Positions 27,232-35,193 of a stretch of 64,000 nucleotides of DNA are shown piece after piece (positions within the stretch are counted from its first letter, which is position 1; each line of letters begins with the position of its first letter). Location of the stretch: the NCBI RefSeq assembly GCF_045984285.3, contig NZ_JBJQIK030000003.1, positions 186,001-250,000 on the forward strand, given 5' to 3'. The notes under the pieces are model-generated. The model saw nothing but the letters and a program-made list of their open reading frames with translations, was not told the origin of the DNA and searched no databases. The position numbers and the translations under genes were made by a program. The DNA is from Rugamonas sp045984285 (lineage in GTDB: Bacteria > Pseudomonadota > Gammaproteobacteria > Burkholderiales > Burkholderiaceae_D).

Positions 27232-27933
27232 ATGCGTCAAATCGTTCTCGATACCGAAACCACCGGCATTAATCCCAAGCTGGGCAACCGAATCATTGAA
27301 ATCGGCTGCGTCGAACTGCACAACCGCATGCTGACGGGGAATAACTTCCACCGCTATATCAATCCGGAGCGCGATTCGGAAGAGGGCGCGCTGGCGGTGC
27401 ACGGCCTGACCACTGAATTCCTGCGCGATAAGCCGCGCTTCCACGAGGTGGTGGAAGAGCTGCGCGAATATATTCGTGATGCGGAAGTCATCATCCACAA
27501 CGCGCCCTTCGACCTCGGCTTCCTCAATCATGAGTTCAGGATGCTGAACCTGCCGGCTTTCGATGACCATATCAGCGGCGTGATCGATACGCTGGTCCAC
27601 GCCAAGGAGCTCCATCCGGGCAAGCGCAACTCGCTGGACGCGCTGTGCGACCGTTACGGCATCTCCAACGCGCACCGCAAGCTGCACGGCGCATTGCTGG
27701 ACGCGGAGCTGCTGGCGGACGTGTACCTGGCCATGACGCGCGGCCAGAACAGCCTGGGCATGGACATCGAGGAGGAAGTAGCGGTTGGCGGCGTTGAGCT
27801 GGCGCAGGTGGCGCTGGCCGACATCCTCGTGGTGCGCGCTTCGGACGCAGAACTGGCCGCGCACGAGGATCTGTTGAACGGCCTGGATAAGGCAGTAAAA
27901 GGAACTTGCATCTGGCGCACTCCAGCCGCTTGA
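27232..27933 (+). CDS. dnaQ: DNA polymerase III epsilon subunit (proofreading exonuclease)
   Basis: The protein is 233 aa. The DEDDh exonuclease domain covers residues about 1-175: ExoI VLDTETTGINP, ExoII HNAPFDLGFLNHEF, ExoIII HGALLDAELLADVY. The C-terminal tail normally binds the alpha subunit. It provides 3'-5' proofreading at the replication fork. A TATACT hexamer (27199-27204) 28 bases before the start is a possible -10. The -35 of the downstream tRNA promoter overlaps its stop codon. Confidence 0.95.
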   Translation: MRQIVLDTETTGINPKLGNRIIEIGCVELHNRMLTGNNFHRYINPERDSEEGALAVHGLTTEFLRDKPRFHEVVEELREYIRDAEVIIHNAPFDLGFLNHEFRMLNLPAFDDHISGVIDTLVHAKELHPGKRNSLDALCDRYGISNAHRKLHGALLDAELLADVYLAMTRGQNSLGMDIEEEVAVGGVELAQVALADILVVRASDAELAAHEDLLNGLDKAVKGTCIWRTPAA

Positions 27934-27958
27934 CGTTCTTCAAGGCAGCATCTATAAT
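27930..27958 (+). promoter_or_regulatory. Sigma-70 promoter of tRNA-Val
   Basis: TTGACG (27930-27935), 17-base spacer, perfect TATAAT (27953-27958), 11 bases before the tRNA 5' end. The -35 hexamer overlaps the dnaQ stop codon. This is a near-consensus promoter at the right place for a stable RNA gene. Confidence 0.88.
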
Positions 27959-27969
27959 GCTGCTTCTTC

Positions 27970-28044
27970 GGGAGGTTAGCTCAGGGGTAGAGCACTGCAT
28001 TCACACTGCAGGGGTCGCAAGTTCGAAACTTGCACTTCCCACCA
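27970..28044 (+). tRNA. tRNA-Val (anticodon CAC)
   Basis: The transcript is 75 nt with encoded 3' CCA. The acceptor stem GGGAGGT pairs with ACTTCCC (one G-T wobble); the D stem is GCTC/GAGC; the anticodon stem is CTGCA/TGCAG around loop TTCACAC with anticodon CAC; the T stem is GCAAG/CTTGC around TTCGAAA. All arms are complete. It follows dnaQ, as a tRNA gene also does in E. coli (there aspV), and is followed by a terminator. Confidence 0.97.
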
Positions 28045-28076
28045 GAATTCCAGAGTGGTTGCAATCACTCGCTACG

Positions 28077-28108
28077 AAAGCCGATCTGCTTGCAGGTCGG
28101 CTTTTTTT
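28077..28108 (+). terminator. Rho-independent terminator after tRNA-Val
   Basis: AAAGCCGA-CTGC pairs with GCAG-TCGGCTTT with a small internal mismatch and a very short loop, then a run of seven T. It is placed 33 bases after the tRNA and before the FKBP gene. Confidence 0.88.
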
Positions 28109-28144
28109 CATTGCGCGTAACTTATCCATTGACGAGGTGTTGAT

Positions 28145-28594
28145 TTGAAAAAGCTGCTTTCCTGTTCCGCCCTGGCCCTGGCAACGGCAATTGCAATGTC
28201 CGCCTGCAAGCGCGCGGACCCGCCGGCGCCAGCTGCGTCCGAAACGGCGCCGGCCCTCGCGCTTCAAAAGATCGATACTGTGGTTGGTACGGGCAAGGAG
28301 GCAACGTCCGGTTCCACTGCCGTCGTCAATTACACGGGCTGGCTGTATGAGCCGAAGGCCGAGGCGCAGCATGGCGCGCAGTTCGATTCGTCGGCCGGGC
28401 GTTCTCCGTTCAGCTTCCAGGTCGATGGCGGCCAGGTCATCAAAGGCTGGGACATCGGGGTGCAGGGCATGAAAGTGGGCGGAAAGCGCACGATTATTGT
28501 GCCGGCCGAGATGGGCTATGGCGCCAACGGCATCGGCCCGATTCCTCCGAACGCAAACCTGATCTTCGACATTGAGCTGCTGGACGTTCAATAA
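28145..28594 (+). CDS. FKBP-type peptidyl-prolyl isomerase, probable lipoprotein
   Basis: The protein is 149 aa and begins with a TTG start codon at 28145, preceded by GAGGTG. The N-terminus is a lipoprotein signal with lipobox AMSAC (Cys near residue 20), so it should be lipid-anchored facing the periplasm. The FKBP domain spans about residues 38-149: VVNYTGWLYE, FDSSAGRSPFSF, VIKGWDIGVQGMKVGGKR and the C-terminal IPPNANLIFDIELL. It would assist folding at Xaa-Pro bonds in the envelope. The tRNA terminator lies just upstream. Confidence 0.92.
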   Translation: MKKLLSCSALALATAIAMSACKRADPPAPAASETAPALALQKIDTVVGTGKEATSGSTAVVNYTGWLYEPKAEAQHGAQFDSSAGRSPFSFQVDGGQVIKGWDIGVQGMKVGGKRTIIVPAEMGYGANGIGPIPPNANLIFDIELLDVQ

Positions 28595-28662
28595 ACGCCG
28601 AAGCGCAACGCGGTTGCGGCACTGATGCCATAATTGCGGCTCCAATCTTCGCTGGAGCGGCA

Positions 28663-29553
28663 ATGACGTCGGAGCTTTTTCCCGGATTTCGAAACCTGCG
28701 GGTGGAAACCGAAGCAGGTGTGCATGTCAATGCGGTGACAGGGGGCGGCGGGCCGCCATTGCTGCTGCTTCACGGCCATCCCCAGACCCATGTCATCTGG
28801 CATAAGGTTGCGCCGGCGCTGGCCCGCCACTTCACGCTGGTGGTCTGCGACCTGCGCGGCTACGGCGATTCTTCGAAACCGGCAGGCGCCGGCGATCATG
28901 CCAACTACAGCAAGCGCACCATGGCGCTCGATGTGCTGAAGGTGATGCAGTCGCTGGGTTTTCAGCGTTTCCGCGTGCTGGCGCACGACCGTGGCGCCCG
29001 CGTGGCGCACCGGCTGGCGGCCGATCATCCGGATGCGGTGGAGCGCCTCGCGCTGCTCGATATCGCACCCACGCTGGCAATGTACAGCCAGACCTCGGAG
29101 GCTTTTGCGCGGGCCTACTGGCACTGGTTCTTCCTGATCCAGCGCGCGCCGATGCCGGAACGGCTGATCGAGGCTGATCCAGCAGCCTATGTGCGCGATG
29201 TGATGGGCGGCCGCAGCGCGGGGCTGGCGCCCTTCGATCCGCGTGCACTGGCCGAATACCAGCGCTGCCTGGCGCTGCCGGGCGCTGCGCACGGCATCTG
29301 CGAGGATTACCGCGCCGCCGCCAGCATCGACCTGGAACACGACCGCGCCGACATCGAGGCCGGCAGGCGGCTGTCCATGCCGCTGCTCGTGCTGTGGGGC
29401 GAGCAAGGCGTGGTGCATCGCTGCTTCGAGCCGCTGAAGGAGTGGCGTCGTGTGGCCGACAATGTCGATGGCGGCACGCTGCCTTGCGGGCACTACGTGC
29501 CGGAGGAGGCGCCCGCTGAACTGCTGGCCCGTGTGTTGCCGTTCTTTTCCTGA
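28663..29553 (+). CDS. Alpha/beta hydrolase resembling haloacetate (fluoroacetate) dehalogenase
   Basis: The protein is 296 aa. HGHPQTHVIWHKVAP is the oxyanion region and DLRGYGDSSKP follows. The nucleophile elbow HDRGARVAHR places an aspartate where esterases have serine, with the two arginines (DRxxR) that grip the carboxylate in fluoroacetate dehalogenase. YWHWFF near residue 148 supplies the His/Trp halide pocket, CEDYR the tyrosine, and GHYVPEE the catalytic His. All the residues I remember as critical in the fluoroacetate enzyme appear present, which favours dehalogenase over epoxide hydrolase. The natural substrate is unproven. It is convergent with the next hydrolase. Confidence 0.82.
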   Translation: MTSELFPGFRNLRVETEAGVHVNAVTGGGGPPLLLLHGHPQTHVIWHKVAPALARHFTLVVCDLRGYGDSSKPAGAGDHANYSKRTMALDVLKVMQSLGFQRFRVLAHDRGARVAHRLAADHPDAVERLALLDIAPTLAMYSQTSEAFARAYWHWFFLIQRAPMPERLIEADPAAYVRDVMGGRSAGLAPFDPRALAEYQRCLALPGAAHGICEDYRAAASIDLEHDRADIEAGRRLSMPLLVLWGEQGVVHRCFEPLKEWRRVADNVDGGTLPCGHYVPEEAPAELLARVLPFFS

Positions 29554-29559
29554 GATCCT

Positions 29560-30792
29560 CTACAAGCGCTGACCGTCGAGGGGCTTGGGCAGCGAAGAAG
29601 CCGATACGCCGCGCAGGTCGGTGGCAATCACATACCATGCGCCCGGTTCCAGGCCTGACAGGTCGATCCGGTAGCGCTTGCCGCCGATCACCTTGATGCG
29701 CTCTGCGGCGAGCTGCGTCCACCGGCGTTGCGGCCATGGCGTACCGGCGGGTGCATGGAACAGTGCGAGCTCGCGCACGCCGGCCTCGGCCTCCACCTGC
29801 ACCTCCGCGAACTGCGGTGCGAGCTTCACCGTATCCACGTGGGGAAGCGGTACGCCGATGCCTTTCAGCGCATGTTCGAAGAAGGTGACTTCCTGCGCCG
29901 TCCAGTTCCTGCCGTCCGGTGGCGGGCCGCCTGCATAGCCGCCGGCATCGTGATCGGCGTTCGGCCCGAACACGATGCCTTTGGGCGCCTGGATGTTTTC
30001 GTAGCTGCGCACCAGCGAGGGCAGGTAGAACGCCCGGTCGTTGCTCGCTCCCGCGATAAAGAAGCGTGCGCTGATGCGTGGCAGGTAGTGCTCCGCCCCC
30101 AGCGCCGACTGCCAGCGGCTGCGCTCAGCGTCGCTCAGGCTGGCGAGGTTGGTGGCGAACACCGTGTCTTCAAAAAATCCGGCGCCCCAGACCGCGTAGG
30201 CGGCGCGGATGTCCTCACCCAGCAAGCCGGCGAGGACGGTCGTCATATAGCTGCCCCAGGAGGCACCAATGATGCCGATACGCTTCGCATCCACATTGTC
30301 CATTTGCTGGAGCAGGCGAATTGCGCCGGCGCCTGCCGCCAGCGACTGGAAGACCGTGCTGTGCGCCAGCGAGGGGCTGACCGTCCAGCGGTCGGCGCCG
30401 TACGGGCGCTGCTTCCACAGGCCGCCGGAACGGGGTGCAAGATCAGGATTGGCGATGCCGGGCAGGTCGGGCGATATGGCCACATAGCCCTTGCGCGCCC
30501 ATTCCTCGGCGATGGCAGCCTGAGCGGCGGCGCGGCCCGGGTGCAGCACCAGCAGCGCGGGGTGCGGGCCCGCATGCCTTGGGGCCGCGAGCACCGCGTA
30601 AACTTCATTCGGCACGCCGCCAACCTCGGTCGAGCGGAACACGATGTGGCGAACCGTAATGCCGTCCGAAGCCGCCGGTTCGGAATGCAGGATCTGCGGC
30701 GCGGGCATGCGGGCCACGTCCTGCAAGGTGACGTCCTGTGCGGATGCGAGGGCATGTGCAAGCGCCATCAAGGCAAAAAGTAGCGGCTTCAT
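29560..30792 (-). CDS. Secreted alpha/beta hydrolase (dienelactone hydrolase/acetyl xylan esterase-like)
   Basis: The protein is 410 aa, starting at ATG 30792 with a signal peptide (MKPLLFALMALAHALASAQ). ALLVLHPGRAAAQ is the oxyanion strand, GIIGASWGSYM (about residue 190) the serine elbow, and the acid/His lie in the later GASNDRAFY and PNADHDAGG regions. The extra C-terminal 100 residues look like an immunoglobulin-type domain. The phase stays open upstream to 31800 only because the neighbouring Ala-rich gene lacks stops in antisense. Substrate unknown. Confidence 0.8.
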   Translation of the reverse strand: MKPLLFALMALAHALASAQDVTLQDVARMPAPQILHSEPAASDGITVRHIVFRSTEVGGVPNEVYAVLAAPRHAGPHPALLVLHPGRAAAQAAIAEEWARKGYVAISPDLPGIANPDLAPRSGGLWKQRPYGADRWTVSPSLAHSTVFQSLAAGAGAIRLLQQMDNVDAKRIGIIGASWGSYMTTVLAGLLGEDIRAAYAVWGAGFFEDTVFATNLASLSDAERSRWQSALGAEHYLPRISARFFIAGASNDRAFYLPSLVRSYENIQAPKGIVFGPNADHDAGGYAGGPPPDGRNWTAQEVTFFEHALKGIGVPLPHVDTVKLAPQFAEVQVEAEAGVRELALFHAPAGTPWPQRRWTQLAAERIKVIGGKRYRIDLSGLEPGAWYVIATDLRGVSASSLPKPLDGQRL

Positions 30793-30847
30793 TGGCGTAC
30801 TCCGGGTTGGGTGGCGGGAGGATAGCATGCCGTCCGAGTATGGTAGA

Positions 30848-30873
30848 GTGCTGACCGCCAGCTCCGTCAGCAC
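30848..30873. promoter_or_regulatory. Inverted repeat in divergent gap
   Basis: GTGCTGAC, ten bases, GTCAGCAC: perfect eight-base arms in the 94-base gap between the secreted hydrolase and the Ala-rich membrane protein, ending 13 bases before the latter's start. A TATGGT hexamer just before it could be a -10. It may be an operator or a 5' leader hairpin. Confidence 0.4.
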
Positions 30874-30886
30874 AAAGCGATAGTCA

Positions 30887-31783
30887 ATGAAGAAAGAAAC
30901 TGCAGTACAAAGGGTTGAACCCAGCCTGTTCGATGAGGAATATATGGCGCCCGCACCGGCGCCGGCAGCGGCACCGGCCTTTGATCCTGAACCCACGTTC
31001 GCGGCTGAGCCGCCCGCAGCACCGGTAGCGGACAGCGTGCCCGAAGCGCCGGCGCCTGTTGATGCTGAGGCCCCGCGCCGCGCGCTGAAGCCTGTGCTGC
31101 TTGGCGGCGCCGCAGTGGTGATCGCGGGCCTGATCGGGGCGATTGCCTGGATCGGCAGTACGGCCGGCCAGCATCCCAAAAAAGCCGAACCCGCATTGAC
31201 GGCGCCGGAGGGCATGTCCGCCAAGGCTTTGCCGCCACCGGATTTCTCGCATCCGCCTGCGCCCGAACACGTGCCGTCGGCCATTCCGCTGCCGCCGCAC
31301 ACCGATGGCGGCACGCCGGAGACTCCTGCTGCCGCACCCGAAGCGGCAGCGGCCCAGGGGGCAACTGTGCCGCCGGCCGCGCTGGCAGGCGCTGCCGCAT
31401 TGGCCACCGGAGCCGCCGTCGCCGCACAGCCGGATAAAGCGCCCGCCGCTCCGCGCTCCGTAGCGCAGGCCGCAGAGGCGCCCGTGCGTGCAGTGCCAGT
31501 AGTGCGCGACGAGGTCCGCGTTGCGCGCCGCGCCAAGGCAGCGGCGGCGAAGACAGCCACCGCAAAGACAGCAGCGGCGAAGACGGCCACCGCCAAGGCC
31601 ACCGCCGCAAAGCGTTCCGCCAAAGCCGCTGCCGCCAAAAAGACGGCCAAGGCTGCGGTTTCCTCCAGGAGCAAGGCTGCCGCGGCGAAGACCGTGCGCA
31701 AAGCCGTACCGGTCCGCTGCACCGCCCCCAACAAGGCCAGCGCCGCCTGCCGTGCGAAATCGCAAAAGGCGAGCAAAGCGTAG
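30887..31783 (+). CDS. Single-pass membrane protein with Ala/Lys-rich histone-like tail, function unknown
   Basis: The protein is 298 aa of strongly biased composition. Residues 1-65 are acidic and Ala/Pro-rich; one transmembrane helix follows (about 66-92, VLLGGAAVVIAGLIGAIAWI). A Pro/Ala linker leads to a C-terminal tail (about 205-298) of repeated AKTAT/AKTAA/AKKTAK units resembling histone H1 or AlgP tails, with a two-Cys segment (RCTAPNK, AACRAK). The likely topology is N-in, tail in the periplasm. The next gene has the same plan, so they may form a pair. I do not recognise the family; biased composition makes similarity unreliable. Confidence 0.72.
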   Translation: MKKETAVQRVEPSLFDEEYMAPAPAPAAAPAFDPEPTFAAEPPAAPVADSVPEAPAPVDAEAPRRALKPVLLGGAAVVIAGLIGAIAWIGSTAGQHPKKAEPALTAPEGMSAKALPPPDFSHPPAPEHVPSAIPLPPHTDGGTPETPAAAPEAAAAQGATVPPAALAGAAALATGAAVAAQPDKAPAAPRSVAQAAEAPVRAVPVVRDEVRVARRAKAAAAKTATAKTAAAKTATAKATAAKRSAKAAAAKKTAKAAVSSRSKAAAAKTVRKAVPVRCTAPNKASAACRAKSQKASKA

Positions 31784-31841
31784 CGACACAATTTCCGCAA
31801 ATTCGTTAATCTGCTGCTGTGTACGATTTTAGCGACAGATC

Positions 31842-32414
31842 ATGGACGAACCGCAGCAGCCGCCCGCAGCACCCCGCGCCCACGAAGACCAGGAGCACAG
31901 CGGCGGGATCAGCCGTGGCAAGACGATTGCCCTGTGGGCAGGTGTCGCCGCGCTGCTGCTCGCTTTACTGGGATCGCTGATGATCGTGCTGAAAAGCCTG
32001 CAGGCTGACCGCACGCTGGCGCAGATCAGCAAATCCGCCAACACTGCTGTGATACAGGCTTCCGCGCCGCCGGCCGTCTTGCCGCTGCCGGCGCCGGTGC
32101 CGCCGCCAGCCTTGGCGCCGCAAGGGCAGCCAAGCTCTCATTCTCCCGCACCTGCCGTGCCGCCCGCATCGCGTCCGGTCCGGGTGGAAAAAACGCAGCC
32201 GGCGCCTGCCAAGCCGGCGCGCCGCACGGAGGCGCCGGCGCAGGCGAAAGCCGTGCGCGAGCCCAGGATGACGCGCGCAAGCGTGGAGCGCCGCCTGGCG
32301 CAGTGCAAGGAATATGCAGGAGAGGCCGCTGCGGCCTGCTTCCGCAGAGCCTGCAGCAGCTACGCGAAACGCGCGCCGATCTGTATTAACGACGAGCCGG
32401 CCGCCCGCCGCTGA
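31842..32414 (+). CDS. Single-pass membrane protein with Pro/Ala linker and Cys-containing C-terminus
   Basis: The protein is 190 aa. A 27-residue cytoplasmic N-terminus is followed by one helix (about 28-50, IALWAGVAALLLALLGSLMI), a Pro/Ala-rich linker (about 75-135), and a basic C-terminal region with four cysteines (LAQCKEY, AACFRRACSS, APICIN). The cysteines in a periplasmic tail suggest disulfides. It starts 58 bases after a protein of the same layout and is convergent with DUF1854. Function unknown. Confidence 0.7.
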   Translation: MDEPQQPPAAPRAHEDQEHSGGISRGKTIALWAGVAALLLALLGSLMIVLKSLQADRTLAQISKSANTAVIQASAPPAVLPLPAPVPPPALAPQGQPSSHSPAPAVPPASRPVRVEKTQPAPAKPARRTEAPAQAKAVREPRMTRASVERRLAQCKEYAGEAAAACFRRACSSYAKRAPICINDEPAARR

Positions 32415-32425
32415 GCCTTCGCCGC

Positions 32426-32896
32426 TTACAGGAAGCGGTCCAGAATCTTCTTGCTGTGCTTATCCAGTTCATACTGGTTGCGGATCAGGAAGTTGATGCC
32501 ATGGCTGTCCGAGACGAGCAGGGCATCGGCGCCGATCCGGCGGATGTCCTCCTCGCCGCGCAGCACGAAGTCGGTTTCGCCCCGGTCGGTGGCCACGGTC
32601 CAGGTGCAGGGCGTGGCGAAGCTGGTGACGTTGATGATGCGGCTGATTTCGGGCATGAACTCCCGGCCGCTCAGTTCATCGCGCACCAGCGCGGCAGCAT
32701 CGGCGGGCAGTTCGTTCAGGCTGTCCAGCCATGCCACTTCCTTGCCATCGCTGTTCATCAGCGACAGGCCTTCATCGGGCGCCTGGATCGGGAAGGCGCG
32801 CACCGGCGTCACGTGTTCATGTACCACGCCTTGCGCGTCGGTGAGGTTGAGGCGGCCGAAGGCGTCGCGCTCCAGCCGGAAATTAATTGTCGTCAT
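32426..32896 (-). CDS. DUF1854 protein, cyanophycin-locus associated
   Basis: The protein is 156 aa and soluble. TPVRAFPIQAPDEGLSLMNS and the RIINVTSFATPCTWTVATDR segment fit the DUF1854 family, which is recorded as accompanying cyanophycin genes. It starts 14 bases inside the end of the ABC transporter gene, so the two are translationally coupled. No catalytic motif is visible; a regulatory or accessory role for the transporter is my inference. Confidence 0.85.
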   Translation of the reverse strand: MTTINFRLERDAFGRLNLTDAQGVVHEHVTPVRAFPIQAPDEGLSLMNSDGKEVAWLDSLNELPADAAALVRDELSGREFMPEISRIINVTSFATPCTWTVATDRGETDFVLRGEEDIRRIGADALLVSDSHGINFLIRNQYELDKHSKKILDRFL

Positions 32897-35168
32897 GGCG
32901 TTCCTTCGGTGCGTCGTCCAGGTCGGTGTCGACGTTGCGGGCCTGGGCCTGGTACAGGCGGTAATAGGCGCCCTGTTTTTCCATCAGCTCTTCGTGCGGG
33001 CCTTCTTCCACCACCTTGCCGCGGTCCATCACCACCAGGCGGTTGGCGCGCTGCAGCGTGGACAGGCGGTGCGCGATGGCGATGGTAGTGCGGCCGGCTA
33101 CCAGGTTGTCCAGCGCTTTCTGGATTTCCTTTTCGGTCTCGGAGTCCACCGATGCCGTGGCTTCATCGAGAATCAGGATGCGCGGATCGATCAGCAGCGC
33201 GCGGGCAATCGAAATGCGCTGGCGTTCGCCGCCGGACAGGCCCTGGCCACGTTCGCCGACCATCGAGTCGTAACCCTGCGGCAGGCGCAGGATGAAATCG
33301 TGCGCGTGCGCGGCGCGGGCAGCGGCCATGATTTCGGCGCGTGTGGCGTTCGGCTTGCCGTAAGCGATGTTCTCGGCGATGGTGCCGAAGAACAGGAAGG
33401 GTTCCTGCAGCACCAGGCCGATGTTGCGGCGGTAATCGGACACGGCGAACGAACGGATGTCGGTGCCATCGAGCAGGATCGCGCCTTCCGCCACGTCATA
33501 GAAGCGGCAGATCAGGTTCACCAGCGTGGATTTGCCGGAGCCGCTGTGGCCCACCAGGCCGATCATCTCGCCCGCCTTGATATCGAGGTTGACGCCGCGG
33601 TTGACGGCGCGGTTCCCGTAGCGGAAGCCCACTTCGCGCAGCGTGATATTGCCTTCCACCCTGTTGACCTTGACCGGATTCGCGGGTTCCGGGACGCTGG
33701 AAACGTGGTCCAGGATATCGAAGATGCGCTTCGCCGCCGACGCCGATTTCTGCGTTACGGACACGATGCGGCTCATGGAATCCAGGCGGCTGTAGAAGCG
33801 AGCGGAGTAGGTGAGGAAAGCCGTCAGCACGCCGAGCGTGATGCTGGCCTTGGACACCAGGTAAATGCCGAACACATAGATCACCAGCAGGCCGATCTCG
33901 GTCAGGAAGGACACGGTGGGCGAGAACAGAGACCACACCTTGTTCAACTTGTCGTTCACGGCCAGGTTGTGCTTGTTGGCGATGCGGAAGCGGTTCGCTT
34001 CGCGTGCCTCCTGTGCGAAGGCCTTCACCACGCGGATGCCGGGAATCGTATCGGCCAGCACATTGGTCACTTCGCCCCACACGCGGTCGATTTTCTCGAA
34101 GCCGGTGCGCAGCTTGTCGCGCACCAGGTGGATCAGCCAGGCGATGAAAGGCAGCGGCACCAGCGTGACGATGGCCAGCCACGGGTTAATGGTGAACATG
34201 ATCACGCCGGTCATGGCGATCAGCAGGCAGTCGGAGGCGAAGTCCAGCAGGTGCAGCGACAGGAACACGCAGATGCGGTCGCTTTCGCTGCCGATGCGCG
34301 ACATCAGGTCGCCGGTGCGCTTGCCGCCGAAGTATTCGAGCGAGAGGCGCAGCAGGTGTTCATAGGTAGCCGTGCGCAGGTCGGCGCCGATGCGCTCGGA
34401 CACCAGCGCCAGCACATAGGTCTTGCCCCAGCCCAGCACCCAGGCCAGGATGGCGGAAGCGAGCAGGCCGCTCATGTACAGCACCACCAGGCCGGTGTCC
34501 ACCGGCTTGCCGTTCTGGTAAGGCACCAGCACATTGTCCGTCAGCGGAATGCTGAGGTAGGGCGGAATCAGGTGGGCGCCGGTGGACAGCAGCATCAGCG
34601 TGAAGCCCAGCAGCAGCTGCCAGCGATAGGGATGGGCAAAACGCCACAGGCGGAACAGGGTCCAGGTGGTGGGCGGCGTGTACTCGACCTTGGCGCAGAT
34701 CGGGCATTCTTCCTCGTCCGGCTCCAGCGGGGCCTTGCAGGTCGGGCAGGCGTGTTCTTCTTCCTTCTCCACCGGCTTGCCGGTCAGGTGGCTTTCCACC
34801 AGCGGCGCGAACTGCTCGCTGAGGCGGATCGCCTGCAGGTTCTGTCCCAGCGTGAAGCGCCAGCAGTCGAGGCGGCGGTGGGCATCGAACAGCTCCAGGT
34901 GGCCCACGCCGGCATGGTCGTGCAGCTTGAGCGACATGCCTTCCTGATAAGGCCACTGTTTCCACTGCGACTCACCCGGACCGCGTGCCATAATGCGCCG
35001 CTCGGTCAGCAGGATGAAGCCTTTAGCGAAGTGCAGTTTCGCGTCGAGGTCAACCTCTATTGCGCCGAGCACGTTTTCCCCTGAGGCCAGCTGTGTCTGC
35101 ACATCGGAGCGCCATTTTTCGGGCAGCTCGGTGCGGATCGGTTCAGGGGAAAGATCAGTTGTTGTCAT
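32883..35168 (-). CDS. ABC exporter with N-terminal PH-like region and zinc ribbon, cyanophycin-locus associated
   Basis: The protein is 761 aa; ATG 35168 (MTTTDLSPEP) is the start. Residues about 15-130 form a soluble PH-like region unusual for this class, followed by a two-CxxC zinc ribbon (CPTC 141-144, CPIC 155-158). An exporter transmembrane domain (about 175-480) and a complete nucleotide-binding domain follow: Walker A GLVGHSGSGKST, signature LSGGERQR, Walker B ILILDEATAS, H-loop IAHRLST. This architecture with DUF1854 beside cphA is a recurring betaproteobacterial arrangement. Its substrate is unknown; the polymer itself is an intracellular granule, so amino acid, dipeptide or lipid transport is more likely. 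Divergent from the synthetases. Confidence 0.9.
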   Translation of the reverse strand: MTTTDLSPEPIRTELPEKWRSDVQTQLASGENVLGAIEVDLDAKLHFAKGFILLTERRIMARGPGESQWKQWPYQEGMSLKLHDHAGVGHLELFDAHRRLDCWRFTLGQNLQAIRLSEQFAPLVESHLTGKPVEKEEEHACPTCKAPLEPDEEECPICAKVEYTPPTTWTLFRLWRFAHPYRWQLLLGFTLMLLSTGAHLIPPYLSIPLTDNVLVPYQNGKPVDTGLVVLYMSGLLASAILAWVLGWGKTYVLALVSERIGADLRTATYEHLLRLSLEYFGGKRTGDLMSRIGSESDRICVFLSLHLLDFASDCLLIAMTGVIMFTINPWLAIVTLVPLPFIAWLIHLVRDKLRTGFEKIDRVWGEVTNVLADTIPGIRVVKAFAQEAREANRFRIANKHNLAVNDKLNKVWSLFSPTVSFLTEIGLLVIYVFGIYLVSKASITLGVLTAFLTYSARFYSRLDSMSRIVSVTQKSASAAKRIFDILDHVSSVPEPANPVKVNRVEGNITLREVGFRYGNRAVNRGVNLDIKAGEMIGLVGHSGSGKSTLVNLICRFYDVAEGAILLDGTDIRSFAVSDYRRNIGLVLQEPFLFFGTIAENIAYGKPNATRAEIMAAARAAHAHDFILRLPQGYDSMVGERGQGLSGGERQRISIARALLIDPRILILDEATASVDSETEKEIQKALDNLVAGRTTIAIAHRLSTLQRANRLVVMDRGKVVEEGPHEELMEKQGAYYRLYQAQARNVDTDLDDAPKERHDDN

Positions 35169-35193
35169 TATGGAACAGACTCCGGTGCGGTCT

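Noticed and set aside
30793..31800. N-terminal extension of the secreted hydrolase giving a 746-aa protein
   Set aside because: The extension is antisense to the Ala/Lys-rich gene; the real N-terminus is the signal peptide at 30792.
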